Assembly: GCF_029223185.1 (NCBI RefSeq)
Contig: NZ_JARHUG010000006.1
Span: 1 to 64,000 of the forward strand
Length of the DNA: 64,000 nucleotides
Origin: Aliiglaciecola sp. CAU 1673
GTDB taxonomy: Bacteria; Pseudomonadota; Gammaproteobacteria; Enterobacterales; Alteromonadaceae
Direction of reading: 5' to 3'
Shown: piece after piece, positions 18,423 through 28,442 of the stretch
Layout of the letters: each line of letters opens with the position of its first letter
Position numbering within the stretch: the stretch's first letter is position 1
Notes under the pieces: model-generated
Told to the model about the DNA's origin: nothing
Seen by the model: only the letters and a program-made list of their open reading frames with translations
The model's database searches: none
Program-made: the position numbers and the translations under genes

Positions 18423-19016
18423 ATGACGCAACAACAATCAGAACATTTGTCATCCATGATGGATGGGGAGCTATTGGATAATGATCAGTTCAATGCTCTT
18501 GCCAAAGACAGTCGGGTGGCCGACAAATGGCGCAGTTATCACCTGATTAGAGACGGTTTGCGAAAGGAGCTTCCGCCCACTTTGCATCTGGATATCAGTG
18601 CCAGGGTGGCGGCGGCTATCGAAGCTGAACCAGCCATTCTGGCCCCCCAACGCAAATCCAAATCCTTACCTTTGGTTGGGCACGTCATCCCTTGGATCCG
18701 GCAGGGCGGTCAGTTCGCCGTCGCCGCCTCGGTAGCTGCAGCGGTTATTTTGGGTGTACAGCAATTTAATCAGCCAACCCCGGAACAGCCCTTCAGCTCA
18801 GCCCCTGCCTGGCAATTGCCTGGTACGCAGATGGGCGGGTTGTCTCCCGTGAGTCTTGAACAGACTCATGTGATGCCAAGAGCCGATACCTTGGAGCAGA
18901 AACGTCGCATCAATGCTTATCTTGCCGATCATCAGCGGCAAATGCGGCTGAAGGCCGAAGAGCAAGCCGCTGCCCAGAAGCAGGAAGCCGAAGATTCCAC
19001 TCAGCCTCAGCAATAA
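18423..19016 (+). CDS. rseA: Anti-sigma-E factor RseA
   Basis: 197-aa inner-membrane protein that sequesters RpoE with its N-terminal cytoplasmic domain (SSMMDGELLDNDQF, WRSYHLIRDGLR). A single transmembrane helix lies around residues 100-120 (FAVAASVAAAVILGVQQF); the periplasmic part is cut by DegS and binds RseB. The ATG at 18423, 62 bases after rpoE and preceded by CAGGAAAA, is preferred over an in-frame ATG 42 bases upstream. Confidence 0.93.
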   Translation: MTQQQSEHLSSMMDGELLDNDQFNALAKDSRVADKWRSYHLIRDGLRKELPPTLHLDISARVAAAIEAEPAILAPQRKSKSLPLVGHVIPWIRQGGQFAVAASVAAAVILGVQQFNQPTPEQPFSSAPAWQLPGTQMGGLSPVSLEQTHVMPRADTLEQKRRINAYLADHQRQMRLKAEEQAAAQKQEAEDSTQPQQ

Positions 19017-19017
19017 T

Positions 19018-19977
19018 ATGAAATCTATTCGTATCATCACACTGGTCCTTTGGGGCTGGTGTGGTTTTTTGTTCGCACAACCGGAAGGGACGCCCGAGGA
19101 CTGGCTGCAGAGAATGGCCTCGGCTCTTCGTGGTTTAAATTATCAGATTTCGTTTGTGGTACTTCAGCCCAATGGGGAATTTGAACCCTACCTGTGGCGT
19201 CATGCACTGGTAGACGACATCGAAATGGAGCATCTGAGCCTGCAAAACGGACCTGGGCGGGAAATTGTGCGGGTGGATGATTTGGTCAGTTACTTTGAAC
19301 CTAATGTACCCGCCTTCTCGCTGCGCTCAGATGTGATAAACGGCCCATTACCTGCAGAATTATTCAGAAATCCCCATGCCCTTGAGCATGCTTATGACTA
19401 TGTGATGATTGGACGCAGCCGGATTTCCGGTCGTTCGGCGCAGCAGATTCGTATCGTCAGTAAGGATAAAAGCCGTTATGGCTTTAATCTGTGGCTTGAT
19501 CAGGAATCCGGGTTGTTGCTGAAGCTGGATATGACCGATGTGCAGGGCGAAGTGCTTGAGCAAGTGCAGGTGACGTCGTTGCAGGTTACTGCAGAGCCCG
19601 ATGAGTATTTTTCTCGTATTGAGAAGTCGAAATTACCGGAATTGGTTGAGATGAGCGATACCGGTCCATTACCAATCCGCTGGCAAATTGGCTGGTTACC
19701 CGAAGGGATGCAGATCCTGCGTCGCGATATTCATCGCCTGCCCATGACCGGTCAGATGGTCGAGTACGCCATGCTCAGTGATGGTTTGGTGGATGTCTCG
19801 GTCTATTTGCAGGCAGTTGATCCCGGCACATCCGAGAATGGTTGGCTACGCTACGGCGCCAATACCCTGTTGTCTCTTCAGCAAGGCGCACTTGAAGTCA
19901 CTGTGGTGGGCAAGGTGCCGCCACAAACTGCCAGTACCATCGCAAACTCTATTACCCTGGTAAAAGGCAATGATTGA
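19018..19977 (+). CDS. rseB: Sigma-E regulatory protein RseB/MucB
   Basis: 319-aa periplasmic protein with a signal peptide (IITLVLWGWCGFLFAQ). It binds the periplasmic side of RseA, blocks its cleavage and releases it on sensing lipopolysaccharide intermediates. The two-domain MucB/RseB fold is indicated by GLNYQISFVVLQPNGEFE and the C-terminal GQMVEYAMLSDGLVDVSVYL. It starts one base after the rseA stop and overlaps rseC by 8 bases. Confidence 0.93.
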   Translation: MKSIRIITLVLWGWCGFLFAQPEGTPEDWLQRMASALRGLNYQISFVVLQPNGEFEPYLWRHALVDDIEMEHLSLQNGPGREIVRVDDLVSYFEPNVPAFSLRSDVINGPLPAELFRNPHALEHAYDYVMIGRSRISGRSAQQIRIVSKDKSRYGFNLWLDQESGLLLKLDMTDVQGEVLEQVQVTSLQVTAEPDEYFSRIEKSKLPELVEMSDTGPLPIRWQIGWLPEGMQILRRDIHRLPMTGQMVEYAMLSDGLVDVSVYLQAVDPGTSENGWLRYGANTLLSLQQGALEVTVVGKVPPQTASTIANSITLVKGND

Positions 19978-20434
19978 AGAAGTAGGCGTAATTAAGGCCG
20001 TGGACGGTGACCATATTTGGGTTGAAACAGAGATTAAAACCACCTGTGGTGGCTGTGTTGCTCAGGAGACCTGTGGCACCGGCGCTATCGCTCGCTCTTT
20101 TTCGCCCAAAAAACAGACCCTTATCTTCCGCTGCCAGCAGCCTGCTCAAGTCGGACAAAGGGTGAAGTTGGGAGTGCCTGAACAGGACTTACTCGGGGCG
20201 TCCATGCTGGTTTATCTGCTGCCACTACTGGCCTTGTTAGGGGCGGCTTTTGTCAGCCACTTGGTATTGCAGATGCTGTCTATTCAAGGAGAAGGTTGGA
20301 TTATTCTGTCTTCCTTGAGTGCGATGACACTTTGCTTCCTGGCCGTGAGACGCAACCTCAATCGTGCGCCAAACCAGCGTTATCATCCCAGGTTACTGGA
20401 AGTGATTTCCGGTAGCGGAGCGCCCAGCAATTAG
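19970..20434 (+). CDS. rseC: SoxR-reducing/sigma-E regulatory protein RseC
   Basis: 154-aa inner-membrane protein. An N-terminal cytoplasmic region has the cysteine cluster CGGCVAQETCG, followed by two transmembrane helices (LLGASMLVYLLPLLALLGAA and WIILSSLSAMTLCFLAV). RseC positively modulates sigma-E in E. coli and related proteins assist SoxR reduction with the Rsx/Rnf complex. It overlaps the end of rseB by 8 bases and ends the operon. Confidence 0.92.
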   Translation: MIEEVGVIKAVDGDHIWVETEIKTTCGGCVAQETCGTGAIARSFSPKKQTLIFRCQQPAQVGQRVKLGVPEQDLLGASMLVYLLPLLALLGAAFVSHLVLQMLSIQGEGWIILSSLSAMTLCFLAVRRNLNRAPNQRYHPRLLEVISGSGAPSN

Positions 20435-20608
20435 GCTGTTAACCTATCTCGCCTCTCTGCTTTGTACAAAGACACACAGATCCAGATCGCCAAAAGACCA
20501 AGAAAACGGTAAAATCGCCGCCAATTTCAGTGCGCCAAGGCGTGGAAAGTCCAACGCCGGGTAACCAAAGCGGCCGGTTTACGGCTATCGTATTTAAGTA
20601 GCAGGTAC

Positions 20609-22420
20609 ATGTCAGATAACAGCATGCAACATAAGCATATTCGCAACTTCTCCATTATTGCCCACATTGACCATGGCAAATCCACGCTCTCAGACCGCTT
20701 GATCCAACATTGCGGTGGTTTGACTGACCGTGAAATGGCAGCTCAGGTATTGGACTCCATGGATTTAGAGCGTGAGCGTGGCATCACCATCAAGGCCCAA
20801 AGCGTCACCCTCAAGTACAAGGCCAAAGATGGGGAAATCTACCAGCTTAACTTTATCGATACGCCCGGGCACGTGGACTTTACCTATGAAGTTTCCCGTT
20901 CACTGGCGGCTTGCGAAGGAGCTCTGCTGGTGGTGGATGCGGGTCAGGGCGTAGAAGCGCAAACGCTGGCCAACTGCTATACCGCCATCGAGATGAACCT
21001 GGAAGTGGTACCGGTTCTGAATAAGATTGACCTGCCGCAGGCCGATCCGGATCGCGTTGCCGCCGAGATTGAAGATATCGTAGGTATCGATGCCATGGAT
21101 GCGGTGCGCTGTTCGGCCAAAACCGGTGTGGGCATTGTTGACGTATTGGAAACCATTGTAAAAAGGGTACCGCCACCAGAGGGCAATGCTGAAGGCCCAC
21201 TGCAAGCCCTTATCGTTGACTCCTGGTTCGATAATTACCAAGGCGTGGTATCACTGGTTCGCGTAATGCACGGTGAACTTAAAGCCGGTGACAAAATCAA
21301 GATTATGTCTAACGGCCAGACCCATTTGGTCGACAAGATTGGTATGTTCACTCCCAAAGCCACCGACATGGGCGTACTTCGCACTGGCGAGGTAGGCTTT
21401 ATTATTGCCGGTATCAAGGAAATTCATGGTGCGCCGGTGGGGGATACCATCACCCTGGCCAAACAACCCGCTGAAAAAGCATTGCCTGGCTTTAAAAAAG
21501 TTAAGCCCCAGGTGTATGCGGGTATGTTCCCCATCTCCTCAGACGATTACGAAGACTTTCGTGATGCCCTGAACAAATTAAGTTTAAATGATGCCTCTTT
21601 GTTTTTTGAGCCAGAGAACTCCACCGCCTTAGGTTTTGGCTTTCGTATCGGCTTCCTTGGCATGTTGCATATGGAGATCATCCAGGAACGCCTGGAGCGC
21701 GAATACGACCTGGATTTGATTACCACCGCACCGACCGTGGTCTATGAGGTCACCACCTCCGATGGCCAAACGATTTATGTGGACAACCCTTCCAAGTTGC
21801 CACCGATAAACAACATTGAAGAGATCCGCGAGCCGATCGTAGAAGCCAATATCCTGGTGCCTCAGGAATATCTGGGCAACGTGATCACACTGTGTGTGGA
21901 GAAGCGCGGCGTCCAAACCAACATGACCTACCATGGCAATCAGGTGGCCATTACCTATTTGCTGCCTATGGCGGAAGTGGTGATGGACTTCTTTGACCGT
22001 CTCAAATCCACCAGTCGCGGTTTCGCCTCTTTGGATTACAACTTCAAGAAGTTCCAAACGGCGGATATGGTGCGTTTGGATATCATGATCAACGGCGAGC
22101 GCGTGGATGCCCTGGCGGTGATCACCCACAGAGAAAATTCGCAATATCGTGGTCGTGACCTGGTCGATAAGCTAAAGGAATTGATCCCCAGACAGATGTT
22201 CGATATTGCTATTCAGGCAGCGATTGGTAACCACGTCATCGCACGAAGCACGGTAAAGCAATTACGCAAAAACGTATTGGCCAAGTGTTACGGTGGTGAC
22301 GTCAGTCGTAAGAAAAAACTGTTACAGAAGCAAAAAGAAGGTAAGAAGCGGATGAAGCAGGTGGGTAATGTGGAATTGCCACAAGATGCCTTCCTGGCCG
22401 TGCTTAAAGTAGGAAAGTAA
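20609..22420 (+). CDS. lepA: Elongation factor 4 (LepA), ribosomal GTPase
   Basis: 603-aa translational GTPase that binds the ribosome under stress. The G1 motif [14 protein letters not shown] and NKID are all present, and the LepA-specific C-terminal domain is complete ([20 protein letters not shown]). A 174-base gap separates it from rseC and may contain a promoter, but none is obvious. The next gene begins directly after its stop, so lepA-lepB-rnc-era is likely one transcript. Confidence 0.97.
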   Translation: MSDNSMQHKHIRNFSIIAHIDHGKSTLSDRLIQHCGGLTDREMAAQVLDSMDLERERGITIKAQSVTLKYKAKDGEIYQLNFIDTPGHVDFTYEVSRSLAACEGALLVVDAGQGVEAQTLANCYTAIEMNLEVVPVLNKIDLPQADPDRVAAEIEDIVGIDAMDAVRCSAKTGVGIVDVLETIVKRVPPPEGNAEGPLQALIVDSWFDNYQGVVSLVRVMHGELKAGDKIKIMSNGQTHLVDKIGMFTPKATDMGVLRTGEVGFIIAGIKEIHGAPVGDTITLAKQPAEKALPGFKKVKPQVYAGMFPISSDDYEDFRDALNKLSLNDASLFFEPENSTALGFGFRIGFLGMLHMEIIQERLEREYDLDLITTAPTVVYEVTTSDGQTIYVDNPSKLPPINNIEEIREPIVEANILVPQEYLGNVITLCVEKRGVQTNMTYHGNQVAITYLLPMAEVVMDFFDRLKSTSRGFASLDYNFKKFQTADMVRLDIMINGERVDALAVITHRENSQYRGRDLVDKLKELIPRQMFDIAIQAAIGNHVIARSTVKQLRKNVLAKCYGGDVSRKKKLLQKQKEGKKRMKQVGNVELPQDAFLAVLKVGK

Positions 22421-23344
22421 ATGGCAAACTATTTCTCGATTTTCCTGGTCATCGTCACTGTGGCGTCGGGCCTGATTTGGTTGGCTGACAGCCTGTTGTG
22501 GGCACCTAAGCGCAAGGAAAAGCTGGCTGTTGCCCGCGCCAGCACGCAAGGTGCGCTGGATGAGGAAACATTGCAGAAAGTGGCGCCGGTTCCCTACATC
22601 GTGGATACCGCACAGCAGATTTTCCCGGTCATCGCTTTTGTACTGGTGCTGCGCTCTTTTTTGTATGAGCCTTTCCAGATTCCGTCAGGATCAATGATGC
22701 CGACGCTGTTGGTGGGAGACTTTATCCTGGTGGAGAAGTTTTCTTATGGCCTGAAAGATCCGGTTGCCCGGCACAAATTTATCGAAACCGGCAGTCCTCA
22801 GCGCGGCGATATTGTGGTGTTTAAATATCCTGAAGATCCCAATGTGGACTTTATTAAGCGTGTGGTTGGTCTGCCAGGAGATCGGGTCATTTATCGTGAT
22901 AAGCAGGTATTTATCAAACCCGCCTGTGCTCAAGCCGATCCCAAAGAGTGCCCACCGATGTCACCGGTGGACTTAAGCTTCCAAAAACGCGGTGAGTTCT
23001 ATCAGGATATGGTGCCGTTAGAGCGCTTCAGCGAAAAGCTGGGTGAGGTTGAACATGAGATTTTGCGTAATCCTGCCATATTACCCCACCCACAGTTTTA
23101 CCATAGTCAGCCTGGTACCGAGCCAGGTGAGTTCCTGGTGCCTGAAGGGCATTACTTCGTGCTAGGTGACAACAGGGACAACAGCCGAGACAGCCGCTAT
23201 TGGGGCTTTGTGCCTGATGAAAACCTGGTTGGTAAAGCCGTGGCCATTTGGATTAGTTTTGAGTTTGATCGTCCGCCCAGCAGTTGGGTACCTGGTTGGA
23301 TCCCAACCGGCGTGCGCTTCGAGCGTATCGGTGGTATCCACTAG
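22421..23344 (+). CDS. lepB: Signal peptidase I (leader peptidase)
   Basis: 307-aa inner-membrane serine peptidase that removes signal peptides on the periplasmic side. Two N-terminal membrane segments (FSIFLVIVTVASGLIWLADS and VIAFVLVLRSFLYEPF) flank a short loop. The catalytic Ser lies in PSGSMMPTLLVGDFILVEK and the general-base Lys in VDFIKRVVGLPGD; box E is GDNRDNSRDSRYWG. It starts on the base after the lepA stop and is directly followed by rnc. Confidence 0.96.
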   Translation: MANYFSIFLVIVTVASGLIWLADSLLWAPKRKEKLAVARASTQGALDEETLQKVAPVPYIVDTAQQIFPVIAFVLVLRSFLYEPFQIPSGSMMPTLLVGDFILVEKFSYGLKDPVARHKFIETGSPQRGDIVVFKYPEDPNVDFIKRVVGLPGDRVIYRDKQVFIKPACAQADPKECPPMSPVDLSFQKRGEFYQDMVPLERFSEKLGEVEHEILRNPAILPHPQFYHSQPGTEPGEFLVPEGHYFVLGDNRDNSRDSRYWGFVPDENLVGKAVAIWISFEFDRPPSSWVPGWIPTGVRFERIGGIH

Positions 23345-24022
23345 ATGGGGGGATCGTATCACGCCCTGTATAAAAAGCTTGGATATCGCTTTGCCGATGA
23401 GGCGGCATTAGAGCTTGCCCTGACTCACAGAAGCGCCAGTAAGCAGCATAATGAGCGTTTGGAGTTCCTCGGGGACTCGGTGCTTGGGATGGTGATTGCC
23501 AAGGAGCTTTATCAGCGTTTTCCGGGTCAACCCGAGGGCAAACTCACCAGAATGCGTTCCACTCTGGTAAAAGGGGAAACCCTGGCAGAACTGGCCAGGG
23601 AGTTTGAACTGGGGGACCTGCTTAAGCTGGGCCCGGGTGAGCTGAAAAGCGGCGGTTTTCGCCGTGAATCGATTCTTGCTGATGCGGTGGAAGCAGTGAT
23701 CGGTGCAATATTTTTGGAAGCCGGTCTTAACGTGGTCAACGATCTTATATTGACCTGGTATTCTGAACGCATTGATAACCTCGATCCGGATGAACATCCC
23801 AAGGATCACAAAACCCGTTTACAGGAGATTCTGCAGGGCCGCAGGCTGCCACTTCCGGACTATGAAGTGGTGGATGTGAAAGGCAAATCTCATGATCAGA
23901 CATTTGTGGTGGAATGCCGCGTATCAGGCTTAGATGAGCCTGTGGTGGCGCGCGGAAATAGTCGCCGCCGCGCCGAACAACAGGCCGCTAAGATGGTACT
24001 GGAGAAGCTGAACCATGAATGA
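23345..24022 (+). CDS. rnc: Ribonuclease III
   Basis: 225-aa double-strand RNA endonuclease for rRNA and mRNA processing. The catalytic signature [13 protein letters not shown] is at residues about 36-48, a second acidic cluster at [14 protein letters not shown], and a C-terminal dsRNA-binding domain covers about 155-222 ([18 protein letters not shown] to [16 protein letters not shown]). It follows lepB with no gap and overlaps era by 8 bases, so it depends on translational coupling. Confidence 0.96.
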   Translation: MGGSYHALYKKLGYRFADEAALELALTHRSASKQHNERLEFLGDSVLGMVIAKELYQRFPGQPEGKLTRMRSTLVKGETLAELAREFELGDLLKLGPGELKSGGFRRESILADAVEAVIGAIFLEAGLNVVNDLILTWYSERIDNLDPDEHPKDHKTRLQEILQGRRLPLPDYEVVDVKGKSHDQTFVVECRVSGLDEPVVARGNSRRRAEQQAAKMVLEKLNHE

Positions 24023-24923
24023 GCAAGCGCATAGTTATTGTGGCCTGGTGGCCATCGTCGGACGCCCCAATGTGGGTAAATCGACCCTTTTAAATAAACT
24101 TTTAGGGCAAAAGGTCAGTATTACTTCCCGAAAACCACAGACCACACGCCATCGTATTCTGGGTATTGATACCGAAGAGGAATACCAAGCTGTTTATGTG
24201 GATACACCGGGGCTGCATAAAGAAGAAAAACGCGCCATCAACCGCTTAATGAACAAGGCCGCTGCCAGCTCGCTGGGTGATGTTTGTCTGGTTCTGTTTA
24301 TTGTCGAAGGTACCCGTTGGACCGAAGATGATCAGCTAGTGCTGGACAAGATCCGCGAAGCCGGCGTGGAATGCTGGGTGTTGGTCAATAAAATCGACCA
24401 AATCAAAGACCGGGACTTATTGCTACCCCATTTGAAGTGGCTGTCGAAGCAATATGACTTTAAACAGATTATGCCGGTATCCGCTAAGCAAGGTAGCAAT
24501 GTGGAATCGTTGCGAAAGTTGGTACAAAAGTCACTGCCTGAAAGTGAACATTTCTTCCCGGAAGATTACGTGACGGATCGTTCCTCTCGCTTTATGGCGG
24601 CAGAGATTATTCGTGAAAAGCTGATGCGTTTTACCGGTGATGAGTTGCCCTATTCTGTGACGGTAGAAATTGAGCAATTCAAACTGTCGGAGAAAGGCGT
24701 TTACCAGATTAACGGCCTTATTCTGGTTGAACGTGACAGCCAAAAAGCCATGGTTATCGGTAAGCAAGGGCAACGACTGAAAACCATTGGTCAGGAAGCC
24801 CGACAAGATATGGAACGCTTGTTTGATAACAAAGTCTTTCTGGAATTGTGGGTCAAAGTGAAATCAGGTTGGGCCGATGACGAAAGAGCCCTGCGTAGCC
24901 TGGGATACGGTGAAAACGATTGA
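24015..24923 (+). CDS. era: GTPase Era
   Basis: 302-aa GTPase needed for 16S rRNA maturation and 30S assembly. G1 is GRPNVGKST, effector region [15 protein letters not shown]3 DTPG, G4 NKID; a C-terminal KH domain is marked by [17 protein letters not shown]. It overlaps rnc by 8 bases. In many gammaproteobacteria recO and pdxJ follow; here a 75-base gap and pdxH follow instead. Confidence 0.97.
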   Translation: MNEQAHSYCGLVAIVGRPNVGKSTLLNKLLGQKVSITSRKPQTTRHRILGIDTEEEYQAVYVDTPGLHKEEKRAINRLMNKAAASSLGDVCLVLFIVEGTRWTEDDQLVLDKIREAGVECWVLVNKIDQIKDRDLLLPHLKWLSKQYDFKQIMPVSAKQGSNVESLRKLVQKSLPESEHFFPEDYVTDRSSRFMAAEIIREKLMRFTGDELPYSVTVEIEQFKLSEKGVYQINGLILVERDSQKAMVIGKQGQRLKTIGQEARQDMERLFDNKVFLELWVKVKSGWADDERALRSLGYGEND

Positions 24924-24998
24924 GGAGGCGAGTGTAGGGGCTGAGGGGATATCCTTCATTTCTTGCACCTGACTCCTCATTACGACTAAGGGGAGCAA

Positions 24999-25643
24999 AT
25001 GCTGGACAATCTTGCCGATATGCGCCGCGAATATACCCGTGGTGGACTTGAACGCACCGATCTGAATGATGATCCCATTGTGCAGTTCGAGCTTTGGCTT
25101 AAGGATATGATCAAAACGGGTCTTCCCGATCCGACCGCCATGACAGTGGCAACCGTGGATAAGGATGGCCAGCCCTCTCAGCGCATCGTGCTGCTCAAAG
25201 ATGTTTCCCATCGTGGCTTTGTTTTTTATACCAATACCGGTAGTCGCAAAGCCAACGAGCTGAGCGCCAACAACAAGATATCGCTGCATTTCCCTTGGCA
25301 TTTGATTGAGAGGCAGGTCAAAGTGTGCGGACGTGCCGTGCCGCTCTCCACTTTGGAAGTGAGTCGCTATTTCCTTTCCCGACCCAGAGAAAGTCAGATT
25401 GCGGCCTGGGCATCGGAACAAAGTCGTCCTATTTCCACTCGTCAGGTGCTGATAGGCAAGTTTCAGGAAATGAAGGACAAGTTCGCTAAGGGGGAAATCC
25501 CGCTGCCCAGTTTCTGGGGCGGCTACCTGGTGGTGCCTCATGAAATTGAGTTCTGGCAGGGCGGAGAGCATCGCTTACACGACCGCTTTGTCTATCGTTT
25601 GCAAGCTGAGGGACAGTGGGCCATCGAACGATTAATGCCCTGA
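24999..25643 (+). CDS. pdxH: Pyridoxine/pyridoxamine 5'-phosphate oxidase
   Basis: FMN-dependent last step of pyridoxal 5'-phosphate synthesis and salvage. 214 aa with the FMN-binding stretch [26 protein letters not shown] and the C-terminal signature [26 protein letters not shown] precedes the ATG. It replaces the usual recO-pdxJ downstream of era and is followed by tatD after 13 bases. Confidence 0.96.
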   Translation: MLDNLADMRREYTRGGLERTDLNDDPIVQFELWLKDMIKTGLPDPTAMTVATVDKDGQPSQRIVLLKDVSHRGFVFYTNTGSRKANELSANNKISLHFPWHLIERQVKVCGRAVPLSTLEVSRYFLSRPRESQIAAWASEQSRPISTRQVLIGKFQEMKDKFAKGEIPLPSFWGGYLVVPHEIEFWQGGEHRLHDRFVYRLQAEGQWAIERLMP

Positions 25644-25656
25644 TAGCGGCAACTCA

Positions 25657-26433
25657 ATGATAGACAGCCATTGCCATCTTGATTTTGAGGCCTTTGATGC
25701 CGATCGTCAGCAGGTGCTGAAAAAGGCTAAAGAAGCCGGAGTCGACCAGATCATTGTGCCCGGTGTCAGAAAATGTCAGTGGCAGGGGCTTATTGCACTT
25801 TGCTTGCAGCAGCCGGAAGAAAATATTCCAAGATTACACTTCGCACTGGGACTACATCCTTATTTTTTAGAGAATTTTCATCCTGCCGATTTGCGCCAGT
25901 TAGCACGATTATTAGATCAGCACCGTGACAGCGTCCTCGCTGTTGGCGAGATTGGTTTGGATGGCCACCTACAGGTGGATATGTCATTTCAGCAAAGGGT
26001 GTTTGCTGCACAGCTTAGGCTTGCCAAGCGTTTTACCTTGCCGGTGATTATTCATCACCGCAAAAGCCATCATTTGATTATGCAATGCCTCAAAGAAAGC
26101 CAATTCGCGCTGGGTGGCGTTATCCACGCTTTTTCCGGCAGTCTGGAGCAGGCAAAACGCTATATTGAACTTGGTTTCAAGCTTGGGGTGGGGGGGACAA
26201 TCACTTATCCAAGAGCGGCTAAAACCCGACAGACGCTGGCTGACGTTCCTTTATCTGCGCTCTTATTGGAAACCGATGCCCCCGATATGCCACTGATGGG
26301 ACGCCAGGGAAGACGCAACAGCCCTGAATACCTGCCAGTGGTTTTCGATGTGCTGTGCTCGCTTCGAGCAGAATCGAAAGAGCTGATAGCTAAGACCTTG
26401 GAAGAGAATGCTAAAGCGCTATTCCGCTTGTAA
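25657..26433 (+). CDS. TatD-family metal-dependent deoxyribonuclease/hydrolase
   Basis: 258-aa TIM-barrel hydrolase with the metal ligands of the family: SHCHLD at the N-terminus, GEIGLD around residue 100, IIHHRK, VIHAFSGS and ETDAPDMP. Members degrade DNA from the 3' end or hydrolyse D-aminoacyl-tRNA-like substrates; this protein looks nearest the YjjV/TatD branch. It follows pdxH by 13 bases and its end overlaps the convergent smp gene by 15 bases. Confidence 0.9.
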   Translation: MIDSHCHLDFEAFDADRQQVLKKAKEAGVDQIIVPGVRKCQWQGLIALCLQQPEENIPRLHFALGLHPYFLENFHPADLRQLARLLDQHRDSVLAVGEIGLDGHLQVDMSFQQRVFAAQLRLAKRFTLPVIIHHRKSHHLIMQCLKESQFALGGVIHAFSGSLEQAKRYIELGFKLGVGGTITYPRAAKTRQTLADVPLSALLLETDAPDMPLMGRQGRRNSPEYLPVVFDVLCSLRAESKELIAKTLEENAKALFRL

Positions 26434-27039
26434 GATTTTACGTTTGCGCGCCTTGGTGCGACGATAACGGATCTTATAGAAGGCTCGGGTCAGCATCACG
26501 CCGATACCAAAGGCAATGGCTAATAACAACTGACTTTGCTGACGTCTGTTTTCCTGGTATTGCTGGAAGTACTGCAATACTTGGTTTCTGTCTAACAGCA
26601 ATCGCAGATAGGCCTGTAACTCGCCGCCTACGATCACTTCCTGCACATAGACCAAAGGAGGCTCCCCTGGTTGGGCGAACCATCCCACTAACGCATCGTC
26701 TTTACCTGCACGGTAGAGCAATTCTCCTTTGGCGTTGTGGTAGGAAGCCGACACCACATGATCATCGTCAATCAGTTGCTGCAGGCTTTGTTCTATGGCG
26801 GCTGGGTTGTTTTGAGTAATCCAATGTGCGGCAACTTTGGCGCTATGGCGAATAAGACTGTGTCCAAGCTGATTTGCCTGTGCTTGCAGGATCTCCTGAT
26901 CTTGCCCGGCGCTGAAGATCCAAAGCTGAATGCCTACATAAATGGCGGCAAAGGTCAGCCCCAGGTTGGCCAGGCGTTTATAGATGGAATAAGTGCTGGG
27001 TAACTCCAGCTGATCTTGCAGTAAAGGCTTTTGCATCAT
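26419..27039 (-). CDS. Smp/YtjB (AhpA)-type membrane protein
   Basis: 206-aa inner-membrane protein with one N-terminal helix (NLGLTFAAIYVGIQLWIF), a periplasmic domain of about 120 residues and a second helix near the C-terminus (LLLAIAFGIGVMLTRAF) followed by a basic tail. This layout and its position near serB match the SMP/YtjB family, which in E. coli lies beside serB. Its function is not established. A second Met is the next codon. The family call is by topology and context. Confidence 0.75.
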   Translation of the reverse strand: MMQKPLLQDQLELPSTYSIYKRLANLGLTFAAIYVGIQLWIFSAGQDQEILQAQANQLGHSLIRHSAKVAAHWITQNNPAAIEQSLQQLIDDDHVVSASYHNAKGELLYRAGKDDALVGWFAQPGEPPLVYVQEVIVGGELQAYLRLLLDRNQVLQYFQQYQENRRQQSQLLLAIAFGIGVMLTRAFYKIRYRRTKARKRKILQAE

Positions 27040-27088
27040 GGCCGCAACAATAGGTGATCCCTAATAAAAAGCAAAGCTTAGTCTGCTA

Positions 27089-28318
27089 TTACTCTTTGAT
27101 ATTAGTCGCTTTTACAACCCCGGTAAGAGACAGTTGCTGGATTTCCTCAGAGGATAAATGCAGCCACTCCTGCAGGATGTCTTGGCTGTGCTCGCCAAGT
27201 TGCGGCGGCGCCTTGGCATACTTAACCGGTGAAGCGCTGAAGTTAATCGGGTTGGCCACAAAGGGGATAGATTGCCCCTGACTGTCATTAAACGCTTGCT
27301 GCATCTGTCTGAACTGCACCTGTGGATCGGCAAACACCTGCTGAATATCGTTTACCGGACCACAGGGGACCCCTTCGTTTTCTAAATGTTGTAACCACCA
27401 GGCACAGGAAAATTGCTTAAGGATCGGCTCGAGCAGGGGAACCAATATTTGGCGGTTTTGCACCCGGGCGGCATTGGTGGCGAAACGGGGATCCAGCGCC
27501 AGTTCATTCTGTTTGGCCAAGGCGCAAAAGCGTGCAAATTGCTGATCATTGCCGATGGCCAAAATGATATAGCCATCCATGGTTTCAAAACTTTGATAAG
27601 GCACGATATTGGGGTGCGCATTGCCGAGCCTTTGTGGGGCCTTGCCACTGGCTAAATAATTCATGGCCTGGTTGGCCAGACAAGCCACTTGCACATCCAG
27701 AAGCGCCAGGTCGATATGCTGGCCCAAACCGCTTTGCTGGCGGTACAACAAGGCAGCCTGGATGGCATTGGCGGCATAGAGTCCGGTGAGAATATCCGTC
27801 AGTGCCACACCGGCTTTCATCGGCGAACCCTCTGGCTCACCGGTGACACTCATCAAACCGCCGATGGCCTGGATCATAAAGTCATAACCTGCGCGGTTTT
27901 TGTATGGGCCGCTTTGGCCAAATCCGGTGATAGAGCAATAGATAAGTCTGGGATTTAGCGCAAAGAGGGAAGAGTAATCCAGTCCGTATTTCTGCAGGCC
28001 GCCGGTTTTAAAGTTTTCTACCAGTACATCGGCTTTACTGGCCAGGGCTTTGATGATTTCCTGTCCCTTAGCCTGGCTGATATCCAGGGCTAAAGAGCGC
28101 TTATTGCGATTGGCTGCACAGAAATAGGCCGCTACGGCGTTTTCATCCTCTCCCACATAGGGCGGCCCCCAACCGCGGGTATCATCGCCTTTTTGCGTGG
28201 CTTCTATTTTAATCACATCGGCGCCCAAGTCGCCGAGCATCTGGGTTGCCCAGGGCCCCGCCAAAATGCGGCTTAGATCCAGTACTTTGATGCCCGATAG
28301 GGCGCCTTGTAACGACAT
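27089..28318 (-). CDS. CaiB/BaiF-type class III CoA-transferase
   Basis: 409-aa transferase that moves CoA between organic acids. N-terminal signature VLDLSRILAGPWATQMLGDLGADVIKIE, conserved ANRNKRSLALD, and the probable catalytic Asp at about residue 175 in GVALTDILTGLYAANAI. The specific acid pair (for example formyl/oxalate, carnitine or succinyl/glutarate) is not predictable. It lies between smp and serB, which are neighbours in E. coli, so it looks like an insertion into an older pair. Divergent from serB. Confidence 0.9.
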   Translation of the reverse strand: MSLQGALSGIKVLDLSRILAGPWATQMLGDLGADVIKIEATQKGDDTRGWGPPYVGEDENAVAAYFCAANRNKRSLALDISQAKGQEIIKALASKADVLVENFKTGGLQKYGLDYSSLFALNPRLIYCSITGFGQSGPYKNRAGYDFMIQAIGGLMSVTGEPEGSPMKAGVALTDILTGLYAANAIQAALLYRQQSGLGQHIDLALLDVQVACLANQAMNYLASGKAPQRLGNAHPNIVPYQSFETMDGYIILAIGNDQQFARFCALAKQNELALDPRFATNAARVQNRQILVPLLEPILKQFSCAWWLQHLENEGVPCGPVNDIQQVFADPQVQFRQMQQAFNDSQGQSIPFVANPINFSASPVKYAKAPPQLGEHSQDILQEWLHLSSEEIQQLSLTGVVKATNIKE

Positions 28319-28442
28319 GCTCTCTCCTGTTTAGCCTATGCAATCCTACTACGGGGCGGGGGTTACGAAAAGATTGCCAACGCCTGGGCCTAATGGCCGG
28401 AATTGGTTACACTGCAAACCCCAAATCAATTAGGTAGATTCT

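Noticed and set aside
20435-20608. Small RNA or leader gene between rseC and lepA
   Set aside because: No terminator-like hairpin with T tract and no convincing promoter pair; left as plain intergenic DNA.
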